A DNA stretch of 64,000 bases from Phoronis australis (GCA_002633005.1 NMRA01000250.1:31534-95533), one strand, 5' to 3'. Shown: positions 21,090 through 33,894, numbered from the stretch's first letter. Notes: a model not told the origin generated them from the letters alone. Program-made: numbers and translations.

Positions 21090-23525
21090 GATCATGCCGT
21101 TACATCGTCAACCTTATCCCTCGTACCAAATGAGTACTACTTTTAAATGGCGGATCAGATACATGCATTTACTTTTGCGGGTTGAAACTTTGAAGAGCAA
21201 TTCCTTTCTACAGCTATTGCTGCAGACCCTTCGTGGTGATTATGACAGCATCTATTAGGCAATAAAATTCGGTGTTCATCGCTGCAAAGAAGGAATTAGG
21301 CTTGATAATGACCTGGGCAGAATTCTTTTACTGATAATTTCTTTTTGAGTAACTCGGTTTGTGTGGGTACGCCCGTGTGTTTGCTAACCATTTCGAGTGG
21401 CACCACAGGCTACGACTGTTAAGATTTTTATGAAAAAGAAGCATTGTGTACCGATATTCGTGGTAATTTTCCATAATACCGGTGGTGTTTACATCAGTCA
21501 TGAAAGACCCTGGTCCGCGAAGAAGTTGTAGACAATATATTTCTATATTCCAAGAACAATATTTTCGTCATGTTTTTTTTTTCGATCATAGGAAGGTGAA
21601 AGACACACTCCATGCCTCCTACCTATCAAACAATGCGTTCGGTGAAGGCGGGCTGTGGAACTAGGGGTGGGTAGGATCTAATCAAAATTGAAGTTGCCGA
21701 CTCTACGTTATCATATTTGCCTTCGTGGCTGGTTTGATTGTTTGCCAAGACCCTGTCAGTGACCTATTGTTTTGAGGAATACAACACGTTATCGTCCTTT
21801 TGTGTCTGGCACAATTCGATAACGTTGAGTATTTAGGAAGTGGGTTCAGCTATGGAATGCACGCTACAAGTTACATTGTTGAGGGACATTCTGGACGAGA
21901 ATCAGTGGTAGAGCGGAGTCTAACTCCGCTGCAGTCGAATGCTCTACAGCTGAACTAAACCTCATACGTTAAAATCGGTACGCATTTAAAAGGACAATAT
22001 TCCGTTCTTAGCGTCGAAAACACATTTTTGGATTCTTGCTGTTTGTTATATTTGCCTTCTGCATTAGTTACTAGCTTTGACCAGAGTTATAAAACAAAAT
22101 TCGTTTTGGGGATTTTATTACAGATCGCCGTTGTCTACCAGACACTCGCTGAAATCAAGACCAGCGAGTGTTTTATTGTTTAAAAAAAGCTCTGAACAAT
22201 CCGACTGCGCTGGTCTGTATACAATTTTGAACAATTGCATATGATCTTTTGGTCATTCTTTGTAGTTATCTGACAGTGTCATTGTCTCCCACTTTGTAAT
22301 GAACAAGTCAAGTTTCATTAAGGCACTATTTTCAAAAAAAATGCTGCTTTGTTTTCTCTCAAATATTTCGCATATAGGCGCATGTGCCTAATTCCGAATG
22401 TAGACGCATTCACTGGAGTAGCCACACGTACACTTGGGGCATGCAAACTTCAAGTGATTGGCAACTCGCAGACATTTTCTGCAATGAGCAGAAAAGGAGG
22501 ACCCAAAATTGAAATGAGTTTTAACCGAGGGGAAGGCTGTTTTTCAATGAACATGGTACATACTGTTGCGGCCTCGTGGCCATGACAGTGTCCGGGTACT
22601 CCCCAGTACTACGATATTTCCGTGTATAGGTGGCGCTATGACAGAGGGTACCCTTGTTGGCATAGTTTCACGCAGGTGTATGTGCCTAAATTCGCGCACA
22701 TACGGAAAACTAGGCCAGACTGTCTGTTAAATATAACTCGATAAATATGGATTTGTTTACCGAATATCTTGACCTGCCGCAATCATTCATCCATGTCAAT
22801 AAAAACTTCGAAAATCAAATTTCATATTTAGTTAACAGATTTGTTCTTTTTCAGTCTGACTCCTGATGCGGTATTGTTTAACTGTCTACTTTTATTATAT
22901 CTTAAATGACTTATCGCGTGTGGTGGTCTAACGTTTCTGTGTGCATGTCAACAAGTTATGGGCCCACGATTGTTTTTTCACCATACCATTGATTTTGACA
23001 ATCTGATCGTGGTTATAATGAAATACCATTGACTTTTGCGTATAGTTTTACAGTTTTGGCACGTCATAAACCTCGGTTGCGTTCCCCAGAGCATGTTTCT
23101 TGCGAGAAAAGAGGCCACACAAGTCTTACAAGACAAGCACGCGGTCACGCTATGAAATTTGTCTCCGAAGTGTTCCGTGGCAAAATGCACGCGATAAGCG
23201 GGTGTCAACGCTCTGCTTTGCTATTGTATGGGTTATAGGAGACAATTAAAAAGTTGTTTTATGAATCGGGAAAGGTCTTTACGAAAGCTAATTATTACAG
23301 TAACACTCTGAATAGTTCACTAGCCAAACTTAGTAAATGATCGTTAGTAAAAGTAAAACAACGTTCGGTAATAGTTTTATCTCAATCAGTGAAAAACTAC
23401 TTTTTACCCATTGAAGACCCGGATCGTTGGCTGGATTTAGAGCGTGACCAAAGGAAAAAAGCAGCACTGTCATATCATTTTTGGGATACCTGGGTGGTTG
23501 TTCCGTGAAATTCATGGTGCTAGCC

Positions 23526-24454
23526 NNNNNNNNNNNNNNNNNNNNNNNNNNNNNNNNNNNNNNNNNNNNNNNNNNNNNNNNNNNNNNNNNNNNNNNNNNN
23601 NNNNNNNNNNNNNNNNNNNNNNNNNNNNNNNNNNNNNNNNNNNNNNNNNNNNNNNNNNNNNNNNNNNNNNNNNNNNNNNNNNNNNNNNNNNNNNNNNNNN
23701 NNNNNNNNNNNNNNNNNNNNNNNNNNNNNNNNNNNNNNNNNNNNNNNNNNNNNNNNNNNNNNNNNNNNNNNNNNNNNNNNNNNNNNNNNNNNNNNNNNNN
23801 NNNNNNNNNNNNNNNNNNNNNNNNNNNNNNNNNNNNNNNNNNNNNNNNNNNNNNNNNNNNNNNNNNNNNNNNNNNNNNNNNNNNNNNNNNNNNNNNNNNN
23901 NNNNNNNNNNNNNNNNNNNNNNNNNNNNNNNNNNNNNNNNNNNNNNNNNNNNNNNNNNNNNNNNNNNNNNNNNNNNNNNNNNNNNNNNNNNNNNNNNNNN
24001 NNNNNNNNNNNNNNNNNNNNNNNNNNNNNNNNNNNNNNNNNNNNNNNNNNNNNNNNNNNNNNNNNNNNNNNNNNNNNNNNNNNNNNNNNNNNNNNNNNNN
24101 NNNNNNNNNNNNNNNNNNNNNNNNNNNNNNNNNNNNNNNNNNNNNNNNNNNNNNNNNNNNNNNNNNNNNNNNNNNNNNNNNNNNNNNNNNNNNNNNNNNN
24201 NNNNNNNNNNNNNNNNNNNNNNNNNNNNNNNNNNNNNNNNNNNNNNNNNNNNNNNNNNNNNNNNNNNNNNNNNNNNNNNNNNNNNNNNNNNNNNNNNNNN
24301 NNNNNNNNNNNNNNNNNNNNNNNNNNNNNNNNNNNNNNNNNNNNNNNNNNNNNNNNNNNNNNNNNNNNNNNNNNNNNNNNNNNNNNNNNNNNNNNNNNNN
24401 NNNNNNNNNNNNNNNNNNNNNNNNNNNNNNNNNNNNNNNNNNNNNNNNNNNNNN
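23526..24454. other. Assembly gap (929 N)
   Basis: A run of N. Apparent open frames across it are artefacts. It is followed at once by poly-G/poly-C sequence belonging to a GC-rich element, which probably stopped the assembly. Confidence 0.99.
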
Positions 24455-24516
24455 CCAAATGGGGGGGGGGCTTGTTGGAGCCCCTCGAGACCCCCCCCCC
24501 CCTGGGTGCGCGCGTG
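24455..24516. mobile_element. GC-rich TIR element, partial copy at the gap edge
   Basis: The right end only: a G run, ggagcccctcgaga, a C run, then ctgggtgcgcgcgtg. It matches the right ends of 40081-40344 and 44071-44321. Confidence 0.6.
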
Positions 24517-26080
24517 ATTAGTATTGCTAAGGCGCCTGTGGTGTACCGTATTTAAGTAACCATGTTATGATACTGTGCAGGGACCTTATGCCAGTAGTTA
24601 GTCGTAGGCCTATGTCCCTATTAGTATTTCTATTGCTTACTAATATATATTTTCACGAACTCACTGCTGGGCTAGCAAAAAAGCTAAGCACTGATGCAGT
24701 GAGGGCGGCGGAAATCAACACTTGTTAATTCTGTTTTAATGATATCCTGCCATTGTCCAGATGGGGAAAACAATAGGCAAATATGTAGTTGGATACTGTT
24801 TTGCATTTCCACTCAGTAAAGAGGTGACATGCGCCCCGGCCTGGGAACCGAAACTGCCACAAAAATATGTATCGTTTTACTCCTGTTAGTTCAGTTCTGG
24901 AAATCATCATAAAACTACTTAGCGTTTTCTGTCAAAAAACACGTTTTGAGTGGGCCGCATGCCGTTATAAAATTTGTCTTGTCTCGTTCCTTACTTAGTT
25001 GAGACGTGATTTATGGACCTGGGAAATAGAAGTGTTATAGTTCATTTTTCAACCGTCGGCAAACTCATCATTTTGCTCTCCGGCCTATAGAAAGATGTTG
25101 TTAGCTCATGGAGGTCTGAAGAGATAACGAACGTCATGTTGTTTCTAAGCTCAGAAATCAAACTTATTTTGAGTAATGAACATTTTGAGACCAACGGCAA
25201 GTGGCGTAAATCGAAACTTGCGTTTTGTACGGGTGAATGAGGCCAATATGAGTATCATACACGTGGCTTGCAGTGATTTCGGCCGTGATTACAGCATCCA
25301 TAAAATTGAGAAATGAGTCACGCTTATGGAATCTTGCTGGGAAATCCCCTTTAGTTGTGGCACTTCAGTCTTCCAATCAATGTTACGTGTTTCGACCAGT
25401 CGCATGGCTCCTGGTATAGCTCATTGCATGGCGTAAGTGGAGCATACAAACTTGTAGCTATTGAGGCAAACGGGCCTACGTGGTCCTAGTGAATAGTACT
25501 TTTCAATGACTATAAGAATAGAATTCAGAAAGGTCTCCTTGGGTGTAGTCAACACAAAAGGGTTTGTCCGATTTAAAGCCAGGGGCCCGTGTATTTGATT
25601 GCTTAACTTCGCTTGAAAAAAAACGTAGCGGGAGGTGAAGAGAAACTCTATCCTGAATGATCTCACCCACAGATATGTTTTCTAACATTTCCATCGCCTT
25701 CCTTAATGAGGGGTATCGTCGTTGGGTCAACTGATTTGTCAATAATTTCCGAAGCTGGTTCTCCAAATCAGAATAAGATAGGGCAAGTACTCGAGTCTGT
25801 GTACAACAAAAAATGGCGATTGCCTAGTTCAGTAACCAAATGTGCAATGCGGTAACTTATCGAGAAGTCACTCGTTAGCCAAATATCTACAAAATTATGA
25901 AACTTAACTTTTCATAAGTATATATTTTCTAAAAATAGAAAGTCTGTAGCCTAGACTTCGGTTTTCAACGTTATATTATGATCTGGTATTAAGTAGGTTA
26001 CGTGTGACCGTGTTTTGTAAGTAAAATTTAGCGAAAAGGAGCGTTCGAAGCAAAACGTCGGAATCAGTAACATGAACAAC
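24517..26080. other. Non-coding stretch
   Basis: No recognised gene or repeat apart from the weak exon candidate at 25667-25796. Confidence 0.4.
25667..25796 (-). CDS. Unrecognised - strand exon candidate
   Basis: A 130-base stretch between an acceptor (gtacacag) and a donor (tgtgg|gtgaga) reads TRVLALSYSDLENQLRKLLT, then NQLTQRRYPSLRKAMEMLEN and ISV. The composition is that of an amphipathic helical segment and has codon-like balance, but I recognise no family, and no partner exons were found. Confidence 0.22.
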
Positions 26081-26099
26081 CAGTTCTTTACTGAAAGAA

Positions 26100-26420
26100 A
26101 ACTTATAGCTGCATGTCACCCTGTTTGATGGGCTAAAAACGAAAATCGAATTAGGCCTTTTACTGTCGTCAAATCGACGTCACAATATGCCTTACTGTGA
26201 TATAACCTGGTTCCCGGGCCTCACAAGATGACGTCACGGATAACTTGTGAAGGGACCCCAACCAACCTCGAGGGTCTGTGCAGGAGACTAACTGTGATAG
26301 CGTCCCATTTCCTTTACTCAGCAACATTGAAAACATCGGCGACTCGAGAAAATGCTTCCGAGTTCCATTGGGTTTCCCTAACCCTAAAATTGCGGACTCC
26401 GCATTGCATGTCACACTATT
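26100..26420 (+). repeat. Dispersed foldback family, copy 1
   Basis: Shares gggctaaaaacgaaaatcga, attaggccttttact, atgccttactg and, further on, aacatcggcgactcgagaaa with 28845-29160 and 47460-47690. Non-coding. Confidence 0.5.
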
Positions 26421-26544
26421 CATTGTTTAACTTGCACCAACAACTTAAATATGATCTCCTGGAATTTCTATTTTGTTCGTTCTGTGTTTTGCAATATATA
26501 TTAAATAGTATGTAATACTTAAACCGGCGTGAAAATGCTCATCG

Positions 26545-26678
26545 CATGCCAAAGCATGCCACCTGTGGCCACATCAGTGAATATAGTCTGGTCGGTTAGC
26601 AGACGGTCGCAGGTTCGAGTCCCGGTTGGGGAATTATATTCATTAGGTCACGTGATGTGGCCACAGACTTAATTTTTT
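26545..26678. mobile_element. Short relative of the tRNA-bearing MITE
   Basis: The ends gccacctgtggccacatca and gatgtggccacagacttaat are inverted and match the ends of 16548-16862. The centre holds a single tRNA-like half (tcggttagcagacggtcgca, ggttcgagtccc). Confidence 0.6.
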
Positions 26679-26973
26679 GCGATATATATACAGAACTGTG
26701 AAAAAATTCGACCATTGCAGCATACAAGCACGATGAGATCATTGCATCTAGTTGGCAAATTGTCAGACTTTTCTGGTGACACCAGTTAATGAGGATTTTT
26801 GAACATGGATCAAAGATATTGATTTGTTCCGATGCATAACACCCACAATTAAATTTGATCTGAATTTTTAAAAGAATAATGGACCCGGATTTGGATTACC
26901 GGCGGATATTAACACCGACTTAAAACTTTTAAATCTTTGAAACATAATAATGCTCTGTAGGCAACTCATTTCA

Positions 26974-27080
26974 AATATAATTATATATATGTATAATATA
27001 ATTATATATATGCATAATATAATTATATATATATGTATAATATAATTATATATATATGTATAATATAATTGTATATATCT
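26974..27080. repeat. AT-rich tandem repeat
   Basis: About four copies of a 22-25 base unit of the type atataattatatatatgtat. It adjoins the 3' side of the L1-like fragment and may be its tail. Confidence 0.8.
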
Positions 27081-28200
27081 TTAATGTATTTATTACATAA
27101 ACAGAACATTGCAATTTACGATTGCATTACAGTACAAAGAAAAAACTCACACGCACACCGACACACGCACACCCAAAATGCCACTCCTATTTCTATCACA
27201 TGTTACTTTCGAATACGTATCATTTTTCCTAAAAGACTGTAAACATAAATTCTTTTTGCGAAGTACTTCTTTGTTTTATAATAGTTTAAAACCATCATAT
27301 TTAACATTAGAATATTGAAAGTTCCAGAATTAAATTTAATATTAAATATATTCTGTTTCGCTAAAAGCAAAAATGATTTTATAAGATCTAAATTTGGAAT
27401 GTCCCCAGAAGTCAGTCCAAAGACATAGAATTATATGACTATTAAGAGGCAATTCAAGATCATACTTTTTCATCCAAAGTTCAAAATAATTCCAAAAACG
27501 TCCAACGACATTACATTCCCGTAACACATGTGGAAGTGTGTCAGGAAGTTTATACAAAACTGCATGGGTCGCTTTCCCTTAAATTAATTTTTCTGCGAAA
27601 AGTGTTATTTGATAAAATTCGATTGATAATGCTGAACTGTAACCACCAAAGTTTACTGTCCTTTGTCACACGATGAGGTAATAGATACACAGACTTCCAA
27701 TTAAACGTTTGAGGCAAATTACATTCAGGAGCCCACTTCAATTCAACATTTGTCACCTGAGCAATGAAAATCCCTGAAATATACTGCCTATTACCTTTCC
27801 GAATACAATCAAATATAGCGGGAAAGACAGGGGAGTAGCAGTCAACCTTATTAACTTCTGCAATACTTTTTATTTGGAATTTTTGCAATGTCGCTCTAAC
27901 GCCACAATATTCAACAAAGTTAGCTTTAATGCACCAACCTTTCCTCAAATAAACATAATAAAAAATTTACCGTTGTCCATATACACATCTATTAAAAACC
28001 TTATTCCTTTTTCGTGCCAATGTTTTAAGACTTTCACCTCCGACCTCCAGACAACCACTGAGGCAAAGTGGTTGATTTAAAATGTCCTTTCCACAATGAA
28101 CAGAGTCTTTCAATTTTATAAATGAAAGAATCCAACTCTTAAATAGTGTAGCCAAAAGCCATTCTTTTCCAAAGATATATTTGATCCAAACGGCTAAAAA
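26980..28200 (-). mobile_element. 5'-truncated L1-like non-LTR retrotransposon, 3' end
   Basis: On the - strand three overlapping open frames give the end of an ORF2-type protein: a segment with VHCGKDILNQPLCLSGCLEV, then TKDSKLWWLQFSIINRIL, then LPDTLPHVLRECNVVGRFW. The last pattern (WW-x-QF...C...LPHVLREC...FW) is the C-terminal zinc-knuckle region after the reverse transcriptase in L1/Tx1-type elements. The frame is broken near 27556 and between the first two pieces, so it is inactive. The reverse transcriptase core is not present. Confidence 0.7.
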
Positions 28201-28844
28201 ATTTTAGGTGAGGGTACAACGCATTAAATAAATGGCTGGACTTAGTAGTCGAGAGGGTATAATGTAAATGTGTGACAACTTTTAAGAGATTTACAAAAAG
28301 TGTTTAATTAATCATTTTAATATCGTAGCTTCAGTACAACAGCTTTAGTCCGTTTTATTTCATCACGTTGTGACTGCCAAATAAATGTAAAAAAAATCGA
28401 ACTGAACTCATGAAGAAATACTTGAGGTGTATTTGAGTTAAGTAACAGAAATGTCAGCTTGGAAATAGCTAAAGATTTTTACACCGTGACTCTTCCATAA
28501 GGTGTTAAATTTCTACGGGACTACAACGGCGGCGCACCATAGGGGGCTGGGGGGGGGGCTATAGCCATACCACTATTTTCAGTGCTGAGCCGCTCATACT
28601 TGCAACGGCGTTTTTATGTCCTTCAAATGATCGCAATGATTTAAATAAACTAAAAGTTGAGGTGTTTAGTTTAGAATTTACCGCTGCAGAAAGTTCGGCT
28701 GCTATAATGCGGAGCGACTGGGTTCGATGCCATTCTGTTGCTAATATCTGTAACATTACTTTTCTCGCGGAGAATTTCCCTTAGATCAGAATGCCCATGT
28801 GGTCCTTGAGGACAGAAGATTGTTTACTATGATAGAATTAAAGC

Positions 28845-29160
28845 TGTATTTTCGCCGTGTTTGGCTGGCTAAAAAACAACAACTATCGAACTAGATCGGC
28901 CTTTCTCTCCGGCAAACCATTCTCGTAATATTCCTTACTATGACAAAGTAACTGACAATGCTTACATTCGCTGTTTTTAAATTCATTGTTGAAGGATTAG
29001 CTAACCCCAGTGAAATTTGAAACATTTTCTTGAGTCGCTGATGGTTTCGATGTCCTTGTTGGTAGCCGAATCTTTGTCTTGTTAGGGAACATCATAAGAC
29101 CGATTTTATGATAGCAAAAGGCCTCATTCGATTTGTGTTTATTAACCAGCTAAACAGGAC
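28845..29160. repeat. Dispersed foldback family, copy 2 (inverted arms)
   Basis: The left arm (about 28845-28945: tttggctggctaaaaaacaa, tcggcctttct, atattccttac) and the right arm (about 29075-29160, reverse complement: tttagctggttaataaacac, aggccttttgct, atgttcccta) can pair. A block related to the other family members lies between them. Confidence 0.55.
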
Positions 29161-29306
29161 CAAAGGCAACATTAAGGTTACTTAACAGGGTATTTGTTAA
29201 CTGATATTAACAACGATTTCCTCATCCAGGTCTTTAAAACAAAGCAATGTCCTGTAACCCTCCGTAAAACATTGTTGCAAGTAATCTCATAAGACTGTTA
29301 AACGGG

Positions 29307-30048
29307 CAAGCGTGATCCACGCTTTTGAGACGAGTTACACGTTTACTGAAGGGAACGTCACACCCCACACAGTGACACAGTGAGAATGTTTTTTTAGTTC
29401 AACCTTGCTTTTATCATTCTGTGCATAAATCACCAATGGTGCACTTGCAGGATTCAGGGCGGGGATTGGTGGAAATCACCAAAAAATTGTTTATTATCGT
29501 TTTAACGGGCCGGGTTTCGGACCCACCGAACCCGTCTCTGGATCCACCATCTCACTGTAGCTGCCTCTCCAATACTTGCTGTGATGGCGGGCCATTGCAC
29601 ATTGGAAATCCGACATTTTTGTCCGAACGTGACTATTAGATCTGGCTAATGCGGAAACAGTTTGCAACACTGGTCANCAAGCGTGATCCACGCTTTTGAG
29701 ACGAGTTACACGTTTACTGAAGGAAACGTCACACCCCACACAGTGACACAGTGAGAATGTTTTTTTAGTTCAACCTTGCTTTTATCATTCTGTGCATAAA
29801 TCACCAATGGTGCACTTGCAGGATTCAGGGCGGGGATTGATGGAAATCACCAAAAAATTGTTTATTATCGTTTTAACGGGCCGGGTTTCGGACCCACCGA
29901 ACCCGTCTCTGGATCCACCATCTCACTGTAGCTGCCTCTCCAATACTTGCTGTGATGGCGGGCCATTGCACATTGGAAATCCGACATTTTTGTCCGAACG
30001 TGACTATTAGATCTGGCTAATGCGGAAACAGTTTGCAACACTGGTCAC
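29307..30048 (+). repeat. 371-base tandem duplication with a single N at the junction
   Basis: Copies 29307-29677 and 29678-30048 differ at only about two positions (ggg/gga near the start, ggt/gat in the middle). The single N at 29677 sits exactly at the junction, which suggests either a very recent duplication or an assembly join. Confidence 0.9.
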
Positions 30049-31214
30049 GAGGTTCTAATAGTAGCGTCTTTTGTCGTCTGGGTCTTTCACTTCCTCGTCT
30101 CTGCTGTGGACGCATAAAAGGTTGTCTGATGGCACGCAACACGTTAAATCAGGCAACGGATTGTTTGATTGTGTTAAGTTTTGTGCAGTTATGTTTCGTG
30201 AATAGTTTTTTTGTTCATCGTAGTTAACGGTCTGTAGATCATTTCAACTTCGCCGTGTACGGCCAGAGTAATGTATTTTTGTGCATAATGACACCCATTC
30301 CATTACAGTCACTAATTTAGAAGACTGGATGAATTTCGTCCGTCGAAAGATATCGTTAGCATTTCGTAACTTCCAGCCCTGTCTGTGTGCCTTATTGTAC
30401 TTTTTTAACAAGTGGTCGGGGTTTCCTCCAAAACCTCATTGCATATGGTAGCAGTTAAGTGAGTACCCGAAATTCATATTAAATTAAAATTCAGTTAAGT
30501 TAGTAAATATTTGGAGCTGTGTTGAGTGATAATTATATTTGGGTTTTCGTTTCGACTGGCCTAACTTGCGTTAAAACCCGTTTTATGAAGTTTTTAATGA
30601 AACGGAAATAGTATGAGACATTGATGATAGTAAACAGAATCGAAGATTCTGCAAACAGGTGATAATACAGCAACCGGCGGGACCGCGAAGCGGTTACGTA
30701 ACTCACTTATCTTGGATTATCGTGGTTTGCGATCCCTCCCGTATCACTACTGTGCAAACGGGTAACAAACAAATACAAGCGCACTCAGGCATACACCAAA
30801 AACAACACTGTGAAAAACAAAACAAAATCTATTCTTCAATCACCATTTTAATGATTAGTAAAGCCAATTGTAATGAATAAAACCTCAAAATAACAAATTT
30901 AAAAAACATTATAATGGATCTTTAGAACTTATCGCTAAACGGGGACAGTCTTATCTCTTTCCTGTCGTACTTCACGGAATTATTTTAGCAACGTGTCATA
31001 ACAGAAGTTTTCCCACCAAGCAAAATAGCAACGGTCTCAATAGCAAGTTATTCAGATATTACATATATTTACCATGAATTAGTTGAGGCTCTGAACTGCA
31101 ATTGGTGAAATTGAATTTTGTGCAGGTCTAGCCCGCCTGTCAACAACGGGTCAATAAGAATACCTGAGCTAACTAGAGTGATTTTGGGTCACACAGATTC
31201 AAACAAGAAGATAA
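30049..31214. other. Non-coding stretch downstream of the ETS gene
   Basis: Nothing coding or repetitive recognised. Confidence 0.5.
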
Positions 31215-32348
31215 GTACAAATTTCAACAAGTATTTTATTTTTAACAACCCAACGCAATATTTACAATTGTAATTTAAAACCATAATAATCACCTTTTCC
31301 AACGCAAAACCACAACAATGCTTCATCTTCTTTGGAACAATGGTAAAACCAGTTAGTTCATGGTTGCCTATGGAATCAAAACATTAATTCAACTCAAACA
31401 TTAGCACAAATTTACACAAAAATAATTCCCTATGAGGGAGACCACTGTAATCTATATTCCATATGCTCAATTTACAATCAACACTATTTTAATCTGAGGT
31501 AAAAGCCCCCTTCTAGGTTTCTTATTGTAAGATGCTAAACCCAACGACATGGTGAATGCTTATTGGAAGATTCATTCCATAAAAACACGTCGACTGTGTT
31601 CCAAATACCGAAGATGCTCTAAAAGAAGCCGTGCTTGTAACAGCAGCCGGTGGAAGCAGGGGAGAAAGGTATACTGAAATTCTTAGGCATGACTGACATT
31701 AATAAACGGCAGGCCTCAATAAGAAGCTTTACGGTACTTGAATACAATATGAACTCGAGTGTTTTTGTTGCTTTAATGTGAATTCCTTTGTGAGGCATTG
31801 TTGCTTGTAACTTGAGCACAAAAAATACTCGATTATTAACATTGGGACTCGAGCTCAAGTCGAATCGTTTTATAAGATGACTCCTCAGCGAACTGCTGAC
31901 TCGGGACTCTCTATCCTACAACTGCATATGTATATGACAACGCATCATTTTCTCCAGAAGTCATTCCAGAAACCGCTTCACATTTAAAAGCGTCCCCCTC
32001 AGTATAAGTGTTACAAACTTTGAATAGCACAAGACAGACACGTCATATCAGTTTTCCATTCAGGACAAACACCACGTGCAAAACAAACTTCATAAAAAAA
32101 TAAAATATTGTTCACCAACAATTAACAGTTCAGCACTTTTATGAGCATTCATTTCATAAGTACAGTGCACGAAAAGCATACCTTTAACAATTAGTTACAA
32201 AACTTACATTCAGGATAAAATTCAAACAAATGCATGATTTGGCAGATACATTGACGTCATTAGACTTATTTACACACAGAAATTAGTGACCGGAGGAAAG
32301 ATGGCTGAAAATTATCTCGGACGGTTTCAGATTGTTACTGGCAATGTC
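31215..32348 (-). other. Probable 3' UTR of the ETS gene
   Basis: No coding similarity follows the stop codon. A - strand AATAAA (TTTATT on +) lies near 31233-31238 in an AT-rich stretch and would end the transcript near 31215. Other weaker AT-rich signals exist closer to the stop, so the exact end is inferred. Confidence 0.4.
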
Positions 32349-32439
32349 CTAATTTTTCCAGCCTGTTGCATTTTTACCAAACTTGTAGACCAAGCGGCGA
32401 CCTGGGACCGGTTCCAAAATTTCACTCCTGTAATAGTAC
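32349..32439 (-). CDS. ELF3-like: ETS gene exon 8 (end of ETS domain and C-terminus)
   Basis: Completes the recognition helix as [12 protein letters not shown], then [17 protein letters not shown] and stop (TAG at 32351-32349). The two arginines of the MR-x-YYYR region that contact GGAA are present. The C-terminal YKFGKN-x-GW tail is typical of ESE proteins. Acceptor cctgttag at 32440. Confidence 0.93.
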
Positions 32440-33574
32440 CTAACAGGGGAAATGAAACAGACTAATTAGATTTCATCCAAACTCTCAAGTCAGTTAGGGC
32501 AATCGGACACTGGTGTAAAATCTCTGCTGATTAAGAGGACAGTAATCCTTAAGAAGATCAAATTAAGGTTACTCAGTTTCTTGATGCCCTGCTACAAACA
32601 CGAAAAATCGCGAGAGGAAGTTAAGAGATTGAAACGTTAGTATTACGAAGAAATGACAATTTAAAATCACAATTTAAAGCCAAACTACTCAAGTAATTCG
32701 TTAGTAACGTAAGCTATTGACAACACTAAAAACACGAGATATCAAAGATGAGTCATTGACAAAAGGGGTAAGCGAAACAGAAGGTTGCCGTGCACGGGTG
32801 CAGTGGTGTTTGTAGAGGCGTGAGTTTCGTTCGAAACTGTCTCATATTGCGTGCAAAATCACGAAAATGAAAACGCGAGATGATGTTGTGCAACACTGAC
32901 TTTAGGTCTAATATTTCCTGGACGTAAAAATTGACACGTGCCTATTGGTACAGGAAGGCAGAGGTCTTGATTTCTACATTTCTCGCAACAGAACTTGCCC
33001 TCCACAGTTCCGATTGCGATGACGGTGTGTGCGTTATCGTTAGGCGTTGGTAAAAATTAAAAGTCTGCAGCACACAGCTCTCACTATTTTGCCTAAAATG
33101 TGACCGAACAGGCTCAACATCAATGCCTGCCTCAGAAAATGCAGGACTGATATCCAAGTCAACGAGCGATCGTAAAACCAACACAGATAATTAGGCTTTT
33201 TGGCGTGATGAAGAACTCATGCGACAATGCATCTAGGAGGACTACATGTTATCATGTTGTAGTCTGCGGTGCGATAGAGCGTAGAAGTTAGTTCAGTGCA
33301 TTGAGCAACTGGAATGAATGTGAGTATAGACGAAGTAAGATGTCTATGCAAAATGAGCATGCCAAGAAACTTAATAAACTTAATTTGACGCTGACCGTTT
33401 AGTATCCCTCCTGCCAACCATAGCTTCGGGCTCCGAATTTGAAGCAAAGTTTCTTGGGAAATTTCCCGTCTTTTGGAAGATCAGCGAAATAACCAGCGGT
33501 GCGGGAAAACCTAAGGCATGGAAAACTAAGTTTAATTTTCCGTTTACATGGAAACTGTATCTGTGACAATGTTC

Positions 33575-33741
33575 CAAAGTTGCGCCTGATAGTACTCCGA
33601 TCGTCCTATAAACTTAGAGTATCGCCTCCAAAGTTGCGCCTGATAGTACTCCGATCGTCCTATAAACTTAGAGTATCGCCTTCAAAGTTGCGCCTGATAG
33701 TACCCCGATCGTCGTATAAACTTAGAGTATCGCCTTCAAAA
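33575..33741 (+). repeat. 54-base unit repeated three times
   Basis: The unit begins caaagttgcgcctgatagta and includes tataaacttagagtatcgcc. Because 54 is divisible by three, one frame stays open through all copies (KLRLIVLRSSYKLRVSP), but it lies in the last intron of the ETS gene on the opposite strand and is probably not a gene. Confidence 0.9.
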
Positions 33742-33894
33742 TAATTAGCGACAAAGCGGCAGATTCAAGTAATTCTCGAACTCTAAGACCGGCGGTAACT
33801 ATAGGCGTACTATATGCCGTTCGTAGAGTTTGTTAAAATCAAACTTAGTGAGAATCAAACTTAGTAGGGTTATTTACCCACGTGTGCGACTTAC

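Larger units (their letters stand above)
17516..23525. other. Long stretch without a recognised gene
   Basis: Apart from a hAT-like MITE (18464-18619), the dispersed repeat at 18768-18985, and a 46-base tandem duplication (20998-21089), nothing coding is seen. The short open frames here show no family similarity. A tRNA-like hairpin (gtagagcggagtctaactcc) lies at about 21908-21945. Confidence 0.5.

Noticed and set aside
23444-24521. Open frames of more than 300 codons
   Set aside because: Almost all of their length is the N gap.
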